From: an uncultured Prevotellaceae bacterium
GTDB lineage: Bacteria > Bacteroidota > Bacteroidia > Bacteroidales > Bacteroidaceae
Assembly: GCA_900316975.1 (NCBI GenBank)
Contig: ONFA01000020.1
Coordinates: forward strand, 1 to 43,912
Length of the DNA: 43,912 nt
Reading direction: 5' to 3'
This document shows positions 1 through 8,157 of the stretch, piece after piece. The stretch's first letter is position 1, and each line of letters opens with the position of its first letter. The notes below the pieces were generated by a model. The model made no database searches. It had not been told where the DNA came from and worked only from the letters and a program-made list of their open reading frames with translations. A program made the translations under genes and the position numbers.

Positions 1-130
1 GCTGCTGGCAGAGTATCGGCTTTTAACTCCTGAGCGGAGCGATAACTCCTTTTAACTCCTTTAACTCCAATAAACTAAAACTTGCGAAAGTTGAATCATT
101 TTATTTAAGTAGATTGTTTCTTTTTCTTGT
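1..130. repeat. Short direct repeats downstream of lptE
   Basis: No gene is visible here. The stretch holds several imperfect copies of TTTAACTCC between about 22 and 69, followed by AT-rich DNA running to the lptE stop codon. The left edge of the window may cut a larger intergenic region. Function unknown. Confidence 0.5.
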
Positions 131-646
131 TTACCAATTTGCTACGGTTGCATTAAATATTTGGTCAACAATGTCGTCTATCATCTCCTGAACGAGTTCT
201 TCCTGTACTGCAGCCAATTGTTTTGATGAATCATACTCTGCCGTTGCACTAAATCGCTGTTCGAAGTCTTCATCATGTTTTTTCGTGTTGGTGAATCTCA
301 CGTTTACTACAATCTTCAACTGCACCTGAGTAGAGAAGCCATCAGAGCCCACACTTTTGTTTGTTTGGCTATACTCAACGATTTCACCAGCCAATTGTAA
401 GTCACCGTCTCTTTTCAACACTTTCAGTTTTGTTTTCTGTGCATAGACATCACTTAGCGTGTTGTAAAACATCGATTCCATTGGACTCCACACGTAATTG
501 GCACGGATGGGGAACTTGTCAAGGCTAATGGTCTTTGTTTTGGTGTAGTCGATGCTGGTTCCTGTGAATTTGTAACTAATGGTACAAGCAGTCAGCATAA
601 CCACACACCACAGGTAGCAATTTAATATGTAGAGGTTTCTTCTCAT
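131..646 (-). CDS. lptE: LptE-like LPS assembly lipoprotein
   Basis: This is a small lipoprotein of about 171 residues with a signal peptide ending in the lipobox LTAC, followed by CTISYKFTGTSIDY. That layout, and the body with its V-rich strands (QVQLKIVVNVRF) and acidic C-terminal helix, match the Bacteroidota LptE family, the outer-membrane partner of LptD in LPS export. I chose the ATG at 646 (MRRNLYIL) because it gives a compact signal peptide. A GTG at 676 overlaps the stop of the upstream sigma-54 activator as GTGA and would add ten charged residues ahead of the signal. The close overlap implies co-transcription with that activator gene. The family call rests on layout and remembered sequence, not on a search. 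Confidence 0.75.
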   Translation of the reverse strand: MRRNLYILNCYLWCVVMLTACTISYKFTGTSIDYTKTKTISLDKFPIRANYVWSPMESMFYNTLSDVYAQKTKLKVLKRDGDLQLAGEIVEYSQTNKSVGSDGFSTQVQLKIVVNVRFTNTKKHDEDFEQRFSATAEYDSSKQLAAVQEELVQEMIDDIVDQIFNATVANW

Positions 647-672
647 TTCAAAATCGTCTCTCTTCGTTCTGC

Positions 673-1980
673 TCACATGTCTAACCCGTAATCCTTGATT
701 TTTCTGTACAGGGTACGTTCTGATATATCAAGTTCCATGGCTGTTTTCTTTCTATTACCCTTATTGCGTTTCAGCGATTCGATGATATTCTTCTTCATCA
801 GTTCCTTGTTAGACATAGGGGGGTCCTCTATTGTCTCAATGTCAACTTTTTGTATGTTATGACTCGAATATGGAATATCCCCTTGTGGCTGATATCGTTG
901 CTTGTTTACGATGTAGGGTTGTGGTTGCTGAATGACAGATGGATTACCATACGTAACGGGGGATTCCAGCTCTTCAGTTTCCTCGTTGTACAAGCCGTAG
1001 TGGTTCTGTGGTACACTCTGCATGGTTCCTAAATTGCTGTGCACCAACTCTTTCAAATCTTTTACTTCCTTGCCGATGCTGGACAACAACTGGAAGAGCA
1101 TGTCGCGTTCCTTCTCATAACTGTGCCCTTCTGGAGCGTGCGTGTCACGATTGGCCCCGTGCAGCACAAGTCCAGTCTCACCCAGCGAGTCATCTGTCAC
1201 CCCGTAACTCTTCAAGATGTCAGGAGTGATTTCCCTTTCTTTACTGATGATGCTGATTTGCTCCACCAAATTGCGTAATTGCCGGATATTGCCAGGCCAC
1301 TTATATTTTAATAATAGTACGCGCGCGTCTTCCGTCAACCTAACAGGCTCGATATGGTATTTCTCCGATATGTCGTAGGCAAATTTTCTGAACAACAATT
1401 CAATGTCCCGACCTCTCTCACGAAGCGGCGGCATTGCAATGGGAATAGTATTCAGACGATAGTACAAATCTTCGCGAAATTTTCCTTCACGAATGGCCTT
1501 CTGCATATTCACGTTAGTGGCAGCCACAATTCTCACATTGGTCTTCCTCACCTCGCTTTCGCCTACACGAATATATTCGCCCGTTTCCAACACACGAAGC
1601 AGTCTTGCTTGAGTGGCTAAAGGCAATTCTCCCACTTCGTCAAGGAATAGGGTGCCATTGTTTGCCACGCCAAAATAACCTTCTCTGTCATCGAGAGCGC
1701 CCGTGAACGACCCCTTTTTATGACCAAAGAGTTCAGAATCAATGGTTCCTTCCGGCAGTGCGCCACAGTTGATGGCAAAATATTTATTATGCTTACGTGT
1801 TGAGTTATCATGTATTACTCTTGGCAAGATTTCCTTACCAACACCGCTTTCACCGTAGATCAGTACAGGCAATTCTGTCGGCGCAACCTGAATGGCGATG
1901 TCAATACTGCGATTCAGCCCTTCGTAGTTGCCTACGATGCTGTACCGCTGCTTCACTTGTTGTATTGTCTTTTCATCCAT
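673..1980 (-). CDS. Sigma-54 interacting transcriptional activator (AAA+/Fis)
   Basis: This 435-residue bacterial enhancer-binding protein lacks an N-terminal sensor or receiver domain, because the AAA+ module starts almost at once. Walker A is GESGVGKE (about 43-50), the sigma-54 contact loop is GSFTGA (about 90-95, usual form GAFTGA) and Walker B is LFLDEVG (about 111-117). Sensor I is AATN and the arginine-containing stretch is EDLYYRLNTIP. The C-terminus (about 390-435) is a Fis-type helix-turn-helix containing NRKKTAMELDISERTLYRKI. The family hydrolyses ATP to open sigma-54 RNA polymerase promoters. With no sensor domain, activity is probably controlled by level or by another protein (inference). 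It is followed by lptE with overlapping stop and start codons, so it may be co-expressed with envelope genes. Confidence 0.93.
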   Translation of the reverse strand: MDEKTIQQVKQRYSIVGNYEGLNRSIDIAIQVAPTELPVLIYGESGVGKEILPRVIHDNSTRKHNKYFAINCGALPEGTIDSELFGHKKGSFTGALDDREGYFGVANNGTLFLDEVGELPLATQARLLRVLETGEYIRVGESEVRKTNVRIVAATNVNMQKAIREGKFREDLYYRLNTIPIAMPPLRERGRDIELLFRKFAYDISEKYHIEPVRLTEDARVLLLKYKWPGNIRQLRNLVEQISIISKEREITPDILKSYGVTDDSLGETGLVLHGANRDTHAPEGHSYEKERDMLFQLLSSIGKEVKDLKELVHSNLGTMQSVPQNHYGLYNEETEELESPVTYGNPSVIQQPQPYIVNKQRYQPQGDIPYSSHNIQKVDIETIEDPPMSNKELMKKNIIESLKRNKGNRKKTAMELDISERTLYRKIKDYGLDM

Positions 1981-2032
1981 AATCTCTCTCTTTCGAACAA
2001 TTTTAGTAGTTCATGCCTGAATAAAATCGTGA

Positions 2033-2063
2033 CAAAATTAGCGATTATTTTCCACACAACAAT
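2033..2063 (-). promoter_or_regulatory. Putative promoter of the sigma-54 activator-lptE unit
   Basis: On the minus strand a TAATTTTG box (2040-2033) matches the Bacteroidota -7 consensus TAnnTTTG. An ATTG at 2063-2060 stands 19 bases upstream in the place of the -33 TTTG. It lies 53 bases before the start codon at 1980. Confidence 0.5.
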
Positions 2064-2109
2064 GACTTTTTGTCAGTTTTAACGAAAAATAGGAGATTTC
2101 AAGTAGTCT

Positions 2110-2760
2110 TTAACACCGCATGTAGGGATTATACTGCTTTTCCCTACCAATGGTCGTTGCAGGTCCATGTCCGCTATAGACCTTTGTATCGTCGGGTAGG
2201 GTGGCGAGACGGAGGAGACTCTGCATGATGGCTTCGTGACTGCCGCCTTCAAGGTCTGTGCGTCCACAACTGCCGCAGAAGAGGGTGTCACCAGAGAAAA
2301 GAACGTGGTCTTTTTCTGAGTAAAAGCAGATGCAGCCACGTGAATGTCCAGGAGTGGTCATTACTCTGAATGTGATGTTGCCGAACTTGACCTCGCTGCC
2401 ATCGAGCAGGGAAGTACCAAGAGGGGGCAGGGGAGGATGGGGGATGCCAACACCCACGACGGAGCGAATCTGCTCATCCATGTGCTCATAGATGTGGAGG
2501 TCTTCGTAATTGGCTTCAGGACGTAACCCTAAGTCTCTATACACAAAAGTATTGCCCCACACATGGTCAAAGTGCAGATGCGTGTTCAGCAGATGCTTCA
2601 CTTGCAAGTCGTTCGTCGCAAGATATTTCTTGATGTCAGCCCATTCATACTCGTCCGAACAGCCGCAATCGATGATGACACATTCCTTTGTTTCATCGCT
2701 CACCACATAGCAGTTCTCACTAAGCGCATTTACCTCAAATCTCTTGATTGTCATAGTCAT
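2110..2760 (-). CDS. MBL-fold metallo-hydrolase (glyoxalase II-like)
   Basis: This is a 216-residue metallo-beta-lactamase-fold hydrolase. The dinuclear metal motif is THLHFDHVWG (about 60-69). Further ligands lie in TPGHSRGC, in LFSGDTLFCGSCGRTD with its metal-bridging Asp, and in VYSGHGPATTIGREK near the C-terminus. These features fit the short glyoxalase II-like hydrolases (YcbL type) common in bacteria, which hydrolyse thioesters or related substrates. The true substrate cannot be read from sequence. The start codon overlaps the rsmG stop as ATGA, so translation is probably coupled; a second ATG sits two codons in. No signal peptide, so cytoplasmic. Confidence 0.88.
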   Translation of the reverse strand: MTMTIKRFEVNALSENCYVVSDETKECVIIDCGCSDEYEWADIKKYLATNDLQVKHLLNTHLHFDHVWGNTFVYRDLGLRPEANYEDLHIYEHMDEQIRSVVGVGIPHPPLPPLGTSLLDGSEVKFGNITFRVMTTPGHSRGCICFYSEKDHVLFSGDTLFCGSCGRTDLEGGSHEAIMQSLLRLATLPDDTKVYSGHGPATTIGREKQYNPYMRC

Positions 2761-3389
2761 TTCCTATTGACGATGGTGACATGCACCACCTTTTTCGTCT
2801 TGAAATACTCCTCATCGAAGAAATCGCTCAGTTCCCATACGGTGGCGATATTCTTCATCGAAGCAATTTCACCGTTCAGTTCTCCTCCCTTTAAGGCTAT
2901 GATGCCATTCGGTACAGCATTGTGTTGCTCTTTCTTGATGTTCTTTCGTGCCACCTTCACAAGGTCCACCATCGGCATCACTGCACGGGTCACCACAAAA
3001 TCATATTGTTCCTTGATTTCTTCCGCTCTTGCATGACTGAACTTTACGTTTTTCAATCCGATAGCCGTTGCCACCTCATTTGCCACTTTCACTTTCTTGC
3101 CGACGCTGTCCACCAGATGGAATTGCACATGAGGAAAGAGTATTGCTAAAGGTATTCCCGGAAATCCACCTCCTGTGCCAAGATCCATCACGGTGGTTTC
3201 ATCCCTGAAGTTCACCACCTTGGCAATTCCCAACGAATGCAGCACATGATGCTCGTACAGATTTTGAATGTCCTTACGCGAAATCACATTGATTTTAGCG
3301 TTCCAGTCATTATAGAGAGCCTCAAGTTGAGCAAATTGTTCAACCTGAAGCCCTGTCAGATTTGTGAAATACTTCTGAATAATCGTCAT
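2757..3389 (-). CDS. rsmG: 16S rRNA (guanine-527-N7) methyltransferase RsmG
   Basis: RsmG methylates N7 of G527 in 16S rRNA using S-adenosylmethionine. The SAM-binding loop is seen in VMDLGTGGGFPGIPLAI, followed by FHLVDSVGKKVKVANE and the later strand FVVTRAVMPM, a pattern specific to this family. The N-terminus MTIIQKYFTNLTGLQVEQF matches the usual RsmG start, so I prefer the ATG at 3389. An ATG at 3404 would add five residues and lies inside an inverted repeat arm. Length is about 210 residues, normal for the family. It overlaps the downstream MBL hydrolase gene by four bases. Confidence 0.95.
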   Translation of the reverse strand: MTIIQKYFTNLTGLQVEQFAQLEALYNDWNAKINVISRKDIQNLYEHHVLHSLGIAKVVNFRDETTVMDLGTGGGFPGIPLAILFPHVQFHLVDSVGKKVKVANEVATAIGLKNVKFSHARAEEIKEQYDFVVTRAVMPMVDLVKVARKNIKKEQHNAVPNGIIALKGGELNGEIASMKNIATVWELSDFFDEEYFKTKKVVHVTIVNRK

Positions 3390-3401
3390 ACCATTATAAT
3401 T

Positions 3402-3485
3402 CATGAATAATTCGTGGTTAATTGACGGATAATCGTGTTTCTATTTAAACATAAATCATCACAAATTAACTACGAATGATTCATG
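3402..3485. repeat. 22-bp inverted repeat in the rsmG/DUF4301 gap
   Basis: The arms 3402-3423 and 3464-3485 are inverted copies with two mismatches in 22 bases; the right arm begins AATTAACTACGAATGATTCA. They enclose about 40 bp of AT-rich DNA. The structure could be a terminator-like hairpin for the upstream DUF4301 gene, though it has no T-run, or the remains of a small palindromic insertion. Confidence 0.7.
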
Positions 3486-3509
3486 AATTCATTTTTGATT
3501 GTTTGTTAG

Positions 3510-4997
3510 TTATTGATGTTGTGGACGTAGTAGGTCGTTCACTGTCTTCACAGGGTTGAACGTGCCGAGCGACACCTCCACGAAAATCGTGTTCCAGTCA
3601 CTCATTGCGCCATTCCACAATCCTGGCAGTTCAAGCGCCTTCAGTTCCTTTCCGTCTTTGCTCTTGCTGGAGATGAAGCCTGTTTGATGATCCACATACT
3701 TTGTGAGGTCAAACTTGTTGCCTTTGTAGTCCTTCACTGCACACACAAGGTCAACAGGGTTGAAGTGAGTGCCGTTCTGGAACATCTGCAAATATTCTGT
3801 ATTGTTCTTGTCAATCTGGCTGCTCTCCAAAATCTGCAAACTGATGGTGCCATCCTGATTGTATGCCAAGAAAGGACCACCGCCAGGCTCACCCACATTC
3901 TTCACCATACCACACACACGCATAGGACGGTTCAGTTTCTTCTTCAGATAGATGGCAAGTTCTGCATCCTCCAAGTCTTTCAGTTCAGGGTTACGGCAGG
4001 AGAGTTCATCGCGTAGGAAGCGGATAATCTCTTCCAACTGTGCATGAGTGTATTTTCCGCTCTCCAGCAGTTCCAAATATTGAAACGCTTTCTTCTGCTT
4101 GCTTACCAGCACACCTGCAATCAGTTTCTTATACTCTACAGTTTCGCCTTTCAGACGGTCTGGCACCACATTGTCGATATTCTTGATGAAGATGACATCG
4201 GCATCCAAATCATTCAGGTTCTCAATCAACGCACCGTGCCCACCTGGACGGAAAAGAATCTTTCCGTCTTTTCCACGGAATGGCGTGTTGTCAGGATTTG
4301 CAGCCACCGTATCCGTGCTTGCCTTCTGTTCTGAGAAACTCACCGAATACTTCACGCCAAACTTCTTCTCATATTTAGGAGCAACCTTTGCCACCAAAGC
4401 CTCAAACAATGGTCGGTGTTCAGGACTGACTGTGAAATGCACATTCACCTGTCCGTTCTTGCCGCCTGCATAGAGCGCACCTTCCACCAGATGCTCTTCC
4501 ACGGGTGTACGTGCACCGTCCTCATATTTGTGGAACTTCAAAAGACCTTTTGGCAACTTGCCATACGAAAGACCTTCCTCACCCAGCAATGTAGCAATGG
4601 CAGTCTTCACACTTCCGTCGCCACCGTTCTTGTTGATGGCAGCCTTCAAATCATCAATGAACGCAAACTTGTCAAGGTTTGCCTCAAACTTCTGGATAAA
4701 CTCTGTCTTCTCTTCGTTGTCGAGAAACTCAAAAAGATTCTTGAACATGCGGCTTGCTGCGCCTGATGCAGGCACAAATTTCAGCACTTTGCCCGAACCG
4801 TCCAGATAGGCATCCCAAGCAGAGAGATAGTCTTTTTTCTCTGCCTCTGTTGGAATGGTGATGCCATTGCCAGGTGAGGCAGCCCCAGCCAATTTCAGCC
4901 AAGGGAACCCTGTTTTGAAACATTCTAACTGTGCATTCAGTTTCTCCTCCGAAATGCCTTTCTTCGCGAGAAAGGCCTTATCTTCTTGTGTAAGCAT
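3510..4997 (-). CDS. DUF4301 family protein
   Basis: This is a 495-residue cytoplasmic protein of the DUF4301 family, found mainly in Bacteroidota and without an assigned function. Visible elements are KFVPASGAASRMFKNL (about 75-90), which resembles the G-x-G-T-R-M nucleotide-binding loop of sugar-nucleotidyltransferases, and ILFRPGGHGALIENLNDL followed by ADVIFIKNIDNV. The second stretch resembles the UDP-sugar pyrophosphorylase core, where a GGHGAL segment sits before an acidic metal site. I therefore infer an NTP-transferase-like fold, but no substrate is proposed. It has its own promoter at 5033-5064 and is separated from rsmG by the inverted repeat, so it probably forms a single-gene unit. 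Confidence 0.85.
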   Translation of the reverse strand: MLTQEDKAFLAKKGISEEKLNAQLECFKTGFPWLKLAGAASPGNGITIPTEAEKKDYLSAWDAYLDGSGKVLKFVPASGAASRMFKNLFEFLDNEEKTEFIQKFEANLDKFAFIDDLKAAINKNGGDGSVKTAIATLLGEEGLSYGKLPKGLLKFHKYEDGARTPVEEHLVEGALYAGGKNGQVNVHFTVSPEHRPLFEALVAKVAPKYEKKFGVKYSVSFSEQKASTDTVAANPDNTPFRGKDGKILFRPGGHGALIENLNDLDADVIFIKNIDNVVPDRLKGETVEYKKLIAGVLVSKQKKAFQYLELLESGKYTHAQLEEIIRFLRDELSCRNPELKDLEDAELAIYLKKKLNRPMRVCGMVKNVGEPGGGPFLAYNQDGTISLQILESSQIDKNNTEYLQMFQNGTHFNPVDLVCAVKDYKGNKFDLTKYVDHQTGFISSKSKDGKELKALELPGLWNGAMSDWNTIFVEVSLGTFNPVKTVNDLLRPQHQ

Positions 4998-5032
4998 GGT
5001 TTGATGTGTTTTTTAGTTGTACAAAATTTTGC

Positions 5033-5064
5033 CAAAGATACAGATTTTGTTGTTACTAAACAAA
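5033..5064 (-). promoter_or_regulatory. Promoter of the DUF4301 gene
   Basis: The minus strand carries TTTG (5064-5061), a 20-base spacer and TATCTTTG (5040-5033), a full match to the Bacteroidota primary-sigma promoter. The box lies about 35 bases before the start at 4997. Confidence 0.75.
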
Positions 5065-5169
5065 TAAAAAACTCAAATTCCTCATAAAAAGGCTTATATG
5101 CTCACCTTTTTTCAGAATAAGACCTTACTTTTCCTCCTCTTTTCAAGCATCCACGATGGGACTCCTTCT

Positions 5170-6537
5170 TCACTTCTTGACCACCTCACGTTCAAAGAAG
5201 TCCAGGAAGAAAGGCCAGTTGGGTCCTGCTTCATGACCGCCATGGTGCTGACGATAGGCGAGGCGACCTTCCATCAAACCATTGTCCATACCAGGAAAGA
5301 GGTCTGTACCGACACCTTGATAGCCGAGCAATTCATACACGGGCGATGCCTTTGAAGCCGAGATGAACGAACCCACCACATCCTGCCATTTGTCACCGTT
5401 CCAACTTCCAGTGGAGATAAAGCATGCGCGGGGAGCACAGAGGGCGATGAGTTCGTGCTGATCAACAGGAATGTCATTTTCCGTCAGCGGGTCTGTACCA
5501 TATTTGATCAAGTTTCCGCATACCCAATGGTATTCCTCATTCGAAACAATGTTTCCGATGCTTTCACCGCAGTCACGACGCCATCCTGCTGCACCAGCCT
5601 TGCCTGACGAGGCAATGAATCCCGCTGCAATGCGTTCCTCGAATGCCATGGCAACAAGCGAAGCCTTGCCATAGCGCGACACACCTTCAATGGCACACTT
5701 GGTGGCATCGAAAGTGGCGTCAGATTCAAAATAGTCAATCAGACGTGACAATCCCCAACCCCATGCGCGGAGTGCTCCCCAATCGGTGGGTTGACGATGT
5801 TCGCCCTTGTTGCACAGACCTATGATGCCGTTGGTGAGACCAGAACCGCTATCTGCCTGAATGGATGAAGGATTGATGGTGGCGGCAGCCCAACCGCGTT
5901 CAACCACCATCTGCTGCCATGACACAGAACCAGCACGAGTGCGAGTGGGGTCACCTCCTCCAAATCCGAACTCCACGACGACGGGCAGGTTTCTTTTGCC
6001 ATTGTCGGGATATACCACATTGGCTTGAATCTCAACCTTTATGGATGGACAGATGGAGTTGTCCACCACACCTTTCAGATAGCGTACCACCACAGGCGTT
6101 CCTGCAAAATCCTTCTTCTCCTCATTCGTGACCTCCCATTTCACGTTGGGCACATTGGTCGGAATACGTCCATATACATTGTCCTCAAAAAGTTTCACAA
6201 TTTCAGGACGGCGCACCTTATACCACATCTTGGCATTCGTGACCTTCTTGCCACTTTCAGTCACCAGTGGGTCTGGATAGAAAGGGTAGGGATTTGCCGT
6301 CAATTCGTCATAGTTAGGATGCTTGCTTTCATCCTGATTGTTGGGTTGACGACCTTCACGAGGAGTGCCCACACCCACTTTAGCCAGCATGTCCGCATAA
6401 TCGGCAGCCGCAATTTGACGAAGGCTGTCCATGTTCACTCGGTTCCCGCCTCCAAACATAAAGAATTGTGCGTTTGCTGCAAACGGAACACAAGCCATCA
6501 GCATTGTCCCGAAGAAATACTTCCAAGTTCTCATCAT
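5170..6537 (-). CDS. Secreted CE15-type glucuronoyl esterase
   Basis: This is a secreted alpha/beta-hydrolase of about 455 residues. The signal peptide runs MMRTWKYFF to FAANAQ. The nucleophile elbow GVSRYGK (Ser near residue 287) is the hallmark of carbohydrate esterase family 15, which cleaves the ester between 4-O-methyl-glucuronic acid on xylan and lignin alcohols. Other family features are the oxyanion region VVVEFGFGGGDPTR, RAWGWGLSRLIDYF before the elbow, and the C-terminal HHGGHEAGPNWPFFLDF, which supplies the catalytic His. The start must be at 6537 or 6534, because a -7 promoter box at 6592-6599 covers the more upstream ATG at 6594. Export to the periplasm fits a role in xylan breakdown, as with the GH8 gene near the right end of the window. 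Confidence 0.85.
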   Translation of the reverse strand: MMRTWKYFFGTMLMACVPFAANAQFFMFGGGNRVNMDSLRQIAAADYADMLAKVGVGTPREGRQPNNQDESKHPNYDELTANPYPFYPDPLVTESGKKVTNAKMWYKVRRPEIVKLFEDNVYGRIPTNVPNVKWEVTNEEKKDFAGTPVVVRYLKGVVDNSICPSIKVEIQANVVYPDNGKRNLPVVVEFGFGGGDPTRTRAGSVSWQQMVVERGWAAATINPSSIQADSGSGLTNGIIGLCNKGEHRQPTDWGALRAWGWGLSRLIDYFESDATFDATKCAIEGVSRYGKASLVAMAFEERIAAGFIASSGKAGAAGWRRDCGESIGNIVSNEEYHWVCGNLIKYGTDPLTENDIPVDQHELIALCAPRACFISTGSWNGDKWQDVVGSFISASKASPVYELLGYQGVGTDLFPGMDNGLMEGRLAYRQHHGGHEAGPNWPFFLDFFEREVVKK

Positions 6538-6591
6538 AGTTCTGTAAAGATATGGGTTAGTTTTTATGATTAAAGATGATATTATATTTTG

Positions 6592-6599
6592 CAAAGATA
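6592..6599 (-). promoter_or_regulatory. -7 element upstream of the CE15 gene
   Basis: TATCTTTG on the minus strand (6599-6592) matches the Bacteroidota -7 consensus. No clear -33 box stands at the right distance, so the promoter may need an activator. Its place fixes the CE15 start downstream, at 6537 or 6534. Confidence 0.55.
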
Positions 6600-6672
6600 C
6601 GAATTTATAAAGTACAATTCCATGATTTCAACCGAAATTTTCTCTTTCAGTTAAAATCAGCGTTTCTATAAA

Positions 6673-6701
6673 CAAAAAATGCCCAGCATAACTGCTGAGC
6701 A
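6673..6701 (-). terminator. Rho-independent terminator of tRNA-His
   Basis: Read on the minus strand, TGCTCAGC, the loop AGTTAT and GCTGGGCA form a hairpin followed by six T residues. It lies 16 bases after the tRNA-His 3' end. Confidence 0.8.
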
Positions 6702-6716
6702 CTTTCTTTTTTGGAG

Positions 6717-6791
6717 GGTGGAGGGTGGGACTCGAACCCACGACATTCAGAACCACAATCTGACGCTCTAACCAACTGAACTACATCCACC
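6717..6791 (-). tRNA. tRNA-His (GTG)
   Basis: The cloverleaf reads well on the minus strand: anticodon loop TTGTGGT with anticodon GTG, T arm GTGGG-TTCGAGT-CCCAC, D arm GTTC/GAGC. The extra 5' G (position -1, base 6791) faces C73, as expected for tRNA-His. CCA is not encoded. Acceptor pair 6-67 appears as a T-C mismatch (GTGGATG against CCTCCAC), which is unusual. Confidence 0.95.
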
Positions 6792-6820
6792 ATGTAGGGG
6801 TCATTTCCCTTTTGCGAGTG

Positions 6821-6851
6821 CAAAGGTAGGAGTTATTTTTGGATTGGCAAA
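6821..6851 (-). promoter_or_regulatory. Promoter of tRNA-His
   Basis: TTTG (6851-6848), a 19-base spacer and TACCTTTG (6828-6821) on the minus strand form an exact Bacteroidota promoter about 30 bases before the tRNA. The upstream DNA is homologous, in inverted orientation, to the SRP RNA promoter region at 10603-10633. Confidence 0.85.
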
Positions 6852-7190
6852 ACTTTTTGAGTAAAAAATGATGAGTGAAGAGTGAAAATTTATTTTGCCA
6901 GTCTTTTTCTAACCTTAACTTTAACCCTAACTTTAACTTCTCTCCCCTCAACAGGGGAGTTGGAGGGGGCTTAACACTTTTTTGTGTGCTTCGCACAGTC
7001 TCGGAAGGAACTCCGAACTTGTTCGCCTGAACACCTATAAGAATCAATAATGAGTGAAGAAATTCGGAGTAAATTCGGAGTAAATTCGGAGTAAATTTGG
7101 ACCAGTAAATAAAAACTTCTCATTTACTCAAATAAAATTTACTCCGAATTTACATTCCGAGATAGTGCCAACGGCACGCACTCAACCCTC
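6852..7190 (-). repeat. Composite repeat, copy 1 (inverted relative to copy 2)
   Basis: This gene-free stretch holds a mosaic repeat. In order there are: a segment like the SRP RNA upstream region; TTAACTTTAACCC runs; the palindrome CTCCCCTCAACAGGGGAG (about 6942-6959); a small hairpin TGTGC-TTC-GCACA; TCTCGGAAGG; and the hairpin core. The hairpin has AAATTCGGAGTAAATTT-type arms around a loop that reads GAGTAAATGAGAAGTTTTTA on the minus strand. The same modules recur in opposite orientation at 10310-10560. I see no real open reading frame here. Confidence 0.85.
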
Positions 7191-7202
7191 TTCCCTCTAC
7201 AC

Positions 7203-8081
7203 TTATTTGTAAAACTCCTTGCGACCTGCGCTGAGCGTGTTCTTCATCAGCGAGCAGATAGTCATAGGACCTACACCGCCGGGAACAGGTGTGATGAAAG
7301 AACATTTAGGAGCGACGTTCTCGAAATCCACGTCACCGTTCAGACGGAAACCCGATTTGCGAGTCGCATCCGGTACACGAGTGGTACCCACATCGACAAT
7401 GACAGCACCTTCCTTCACCATGTCGGCAGTCACGAAGTTGGGCTTACCGATGGCAGCGATAATGATGTCTGCCTGCTGGCATTCCTCCTTCAGTGTCTTC
7501 GAACGGCTGTGGCAAACCGTCACCGTGGCATCGCCATACTGCTTCTGCATCATCAGTTGAGCCATCGGCTTGCCGACGATGTTGGAACGGCCAAGGATGA
7601 CACATTTCTTGCCACTTGTCTCAATGTTGTATCGCTTCAGCAGCGTGATGATACCCAGCGGAGTGGCTGACACATAGCAGGGAAGACCAATCGCCATGCG
7701 TCCCACGTTGATGGGGTGAAAGCCGTCCACATCCTTGCGGTAGTCGATGGCTTCGATAATTTTCTGCTCAGAAATATGTTTAGGCAGAGGAAGTTGCACG
7801 ATGAAACCATCCACATCGGCATCGTTGTTCAGTTTCTCCACCTGTTTCAGAAGAAACTCTTCCGTGATGTCGTCCTCAAAGCGGAGCAGGGTAGAGGTGA
7901 ATCCGCAAGCCTCACATGCCAGCACCTTGTTCTTCACGTAAGTCTCACTACCTCCGTCATGTCCAACGAGGATGGCAGCAAGATGGGGACGCTTACCTCC
8001 AGCATCCACAATTTTCTTCACTTCTTCCGCAATCTCAGCCTTGATGGCTGCTGCTGTTGCTTTTCCGTCTATCAGTTGCAT
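7203..8081 (-). CDS. folD: FolD methylene-THF dehydrogenase/cyclohydrolase
   Basis: FolD interconverts 5,10-methylene-THF, methenyl-THF and 10-formyl-THF with NADP+ in the cytoplasm. The 292-residue length is normal. Visible signatures are ETYVKNK with the catalytic Lys (about 47-53), [22 protein letters not shown], the nucleotide-binding [14 protein letters not shown] and the C-terminal [10 protein letters not shown]. The start [17 protein letters not shown] is the family start. It lies 76 bp downstream of ffh on the same strand with a palindromic repeat in the gap, so the two may be co-transcribed. MetH, another folate enzyme, is encoded about 8 kb away. Confidence 0.97.
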   Translation of the reverse strand: MQLIDGKATAAAIKAEIAEEVKKIVDAGGKRPHLAAILVGHDGGSETYVKNKVLACEACGFTSTLLRFEDDITEEFLLKQVEKLNNDADVDGFIVQLPLPKHISEQKIIEAIDYRKDVDGFHPINVGRMAIGLPCYVSATPLGIITLLKRYNIETSGKKCVILGRSNIVGKPMAQLMMQKQYGDATVTVCHSRSKTLKEECQQADIIIAAIGKPNFVTADMVKEGAVIVDVGTTRVPDATRKSGFRLNGDVDFENVAPKCSFITPVPGGVGPMTICSLMKNTLSAGRKEFYK

Positions 8082-8107
8082 ATTATTTTTTGTAAAGTTG
8101 AAACTCT

Positions 8108-8157
8108 ACCCTTAACCCTAACTTCTCTCCCCTCAACAGGGGAGTCGGAGGGGTCTT
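8108..8157 (-). repeat. Palindromic repeat between ffh and folD
   Basis: This holds CCTTAACCCTAAC followed by the CTCCCCTCAACAGGGGAG palindrome and GGAGGGG, the same module found in the composite repeats near 6.9 kb and 10.5 kb. The hairpin lies directly after the ffh stop and could weaken transcription into folD (inference). Confidence 0.75.

Noticed and set aside
6781..7047. Minus-strand frame of 88 residues in the composite repeat
   Set aside because: It spans the tRNA promoter and palindromes and has no protein features.
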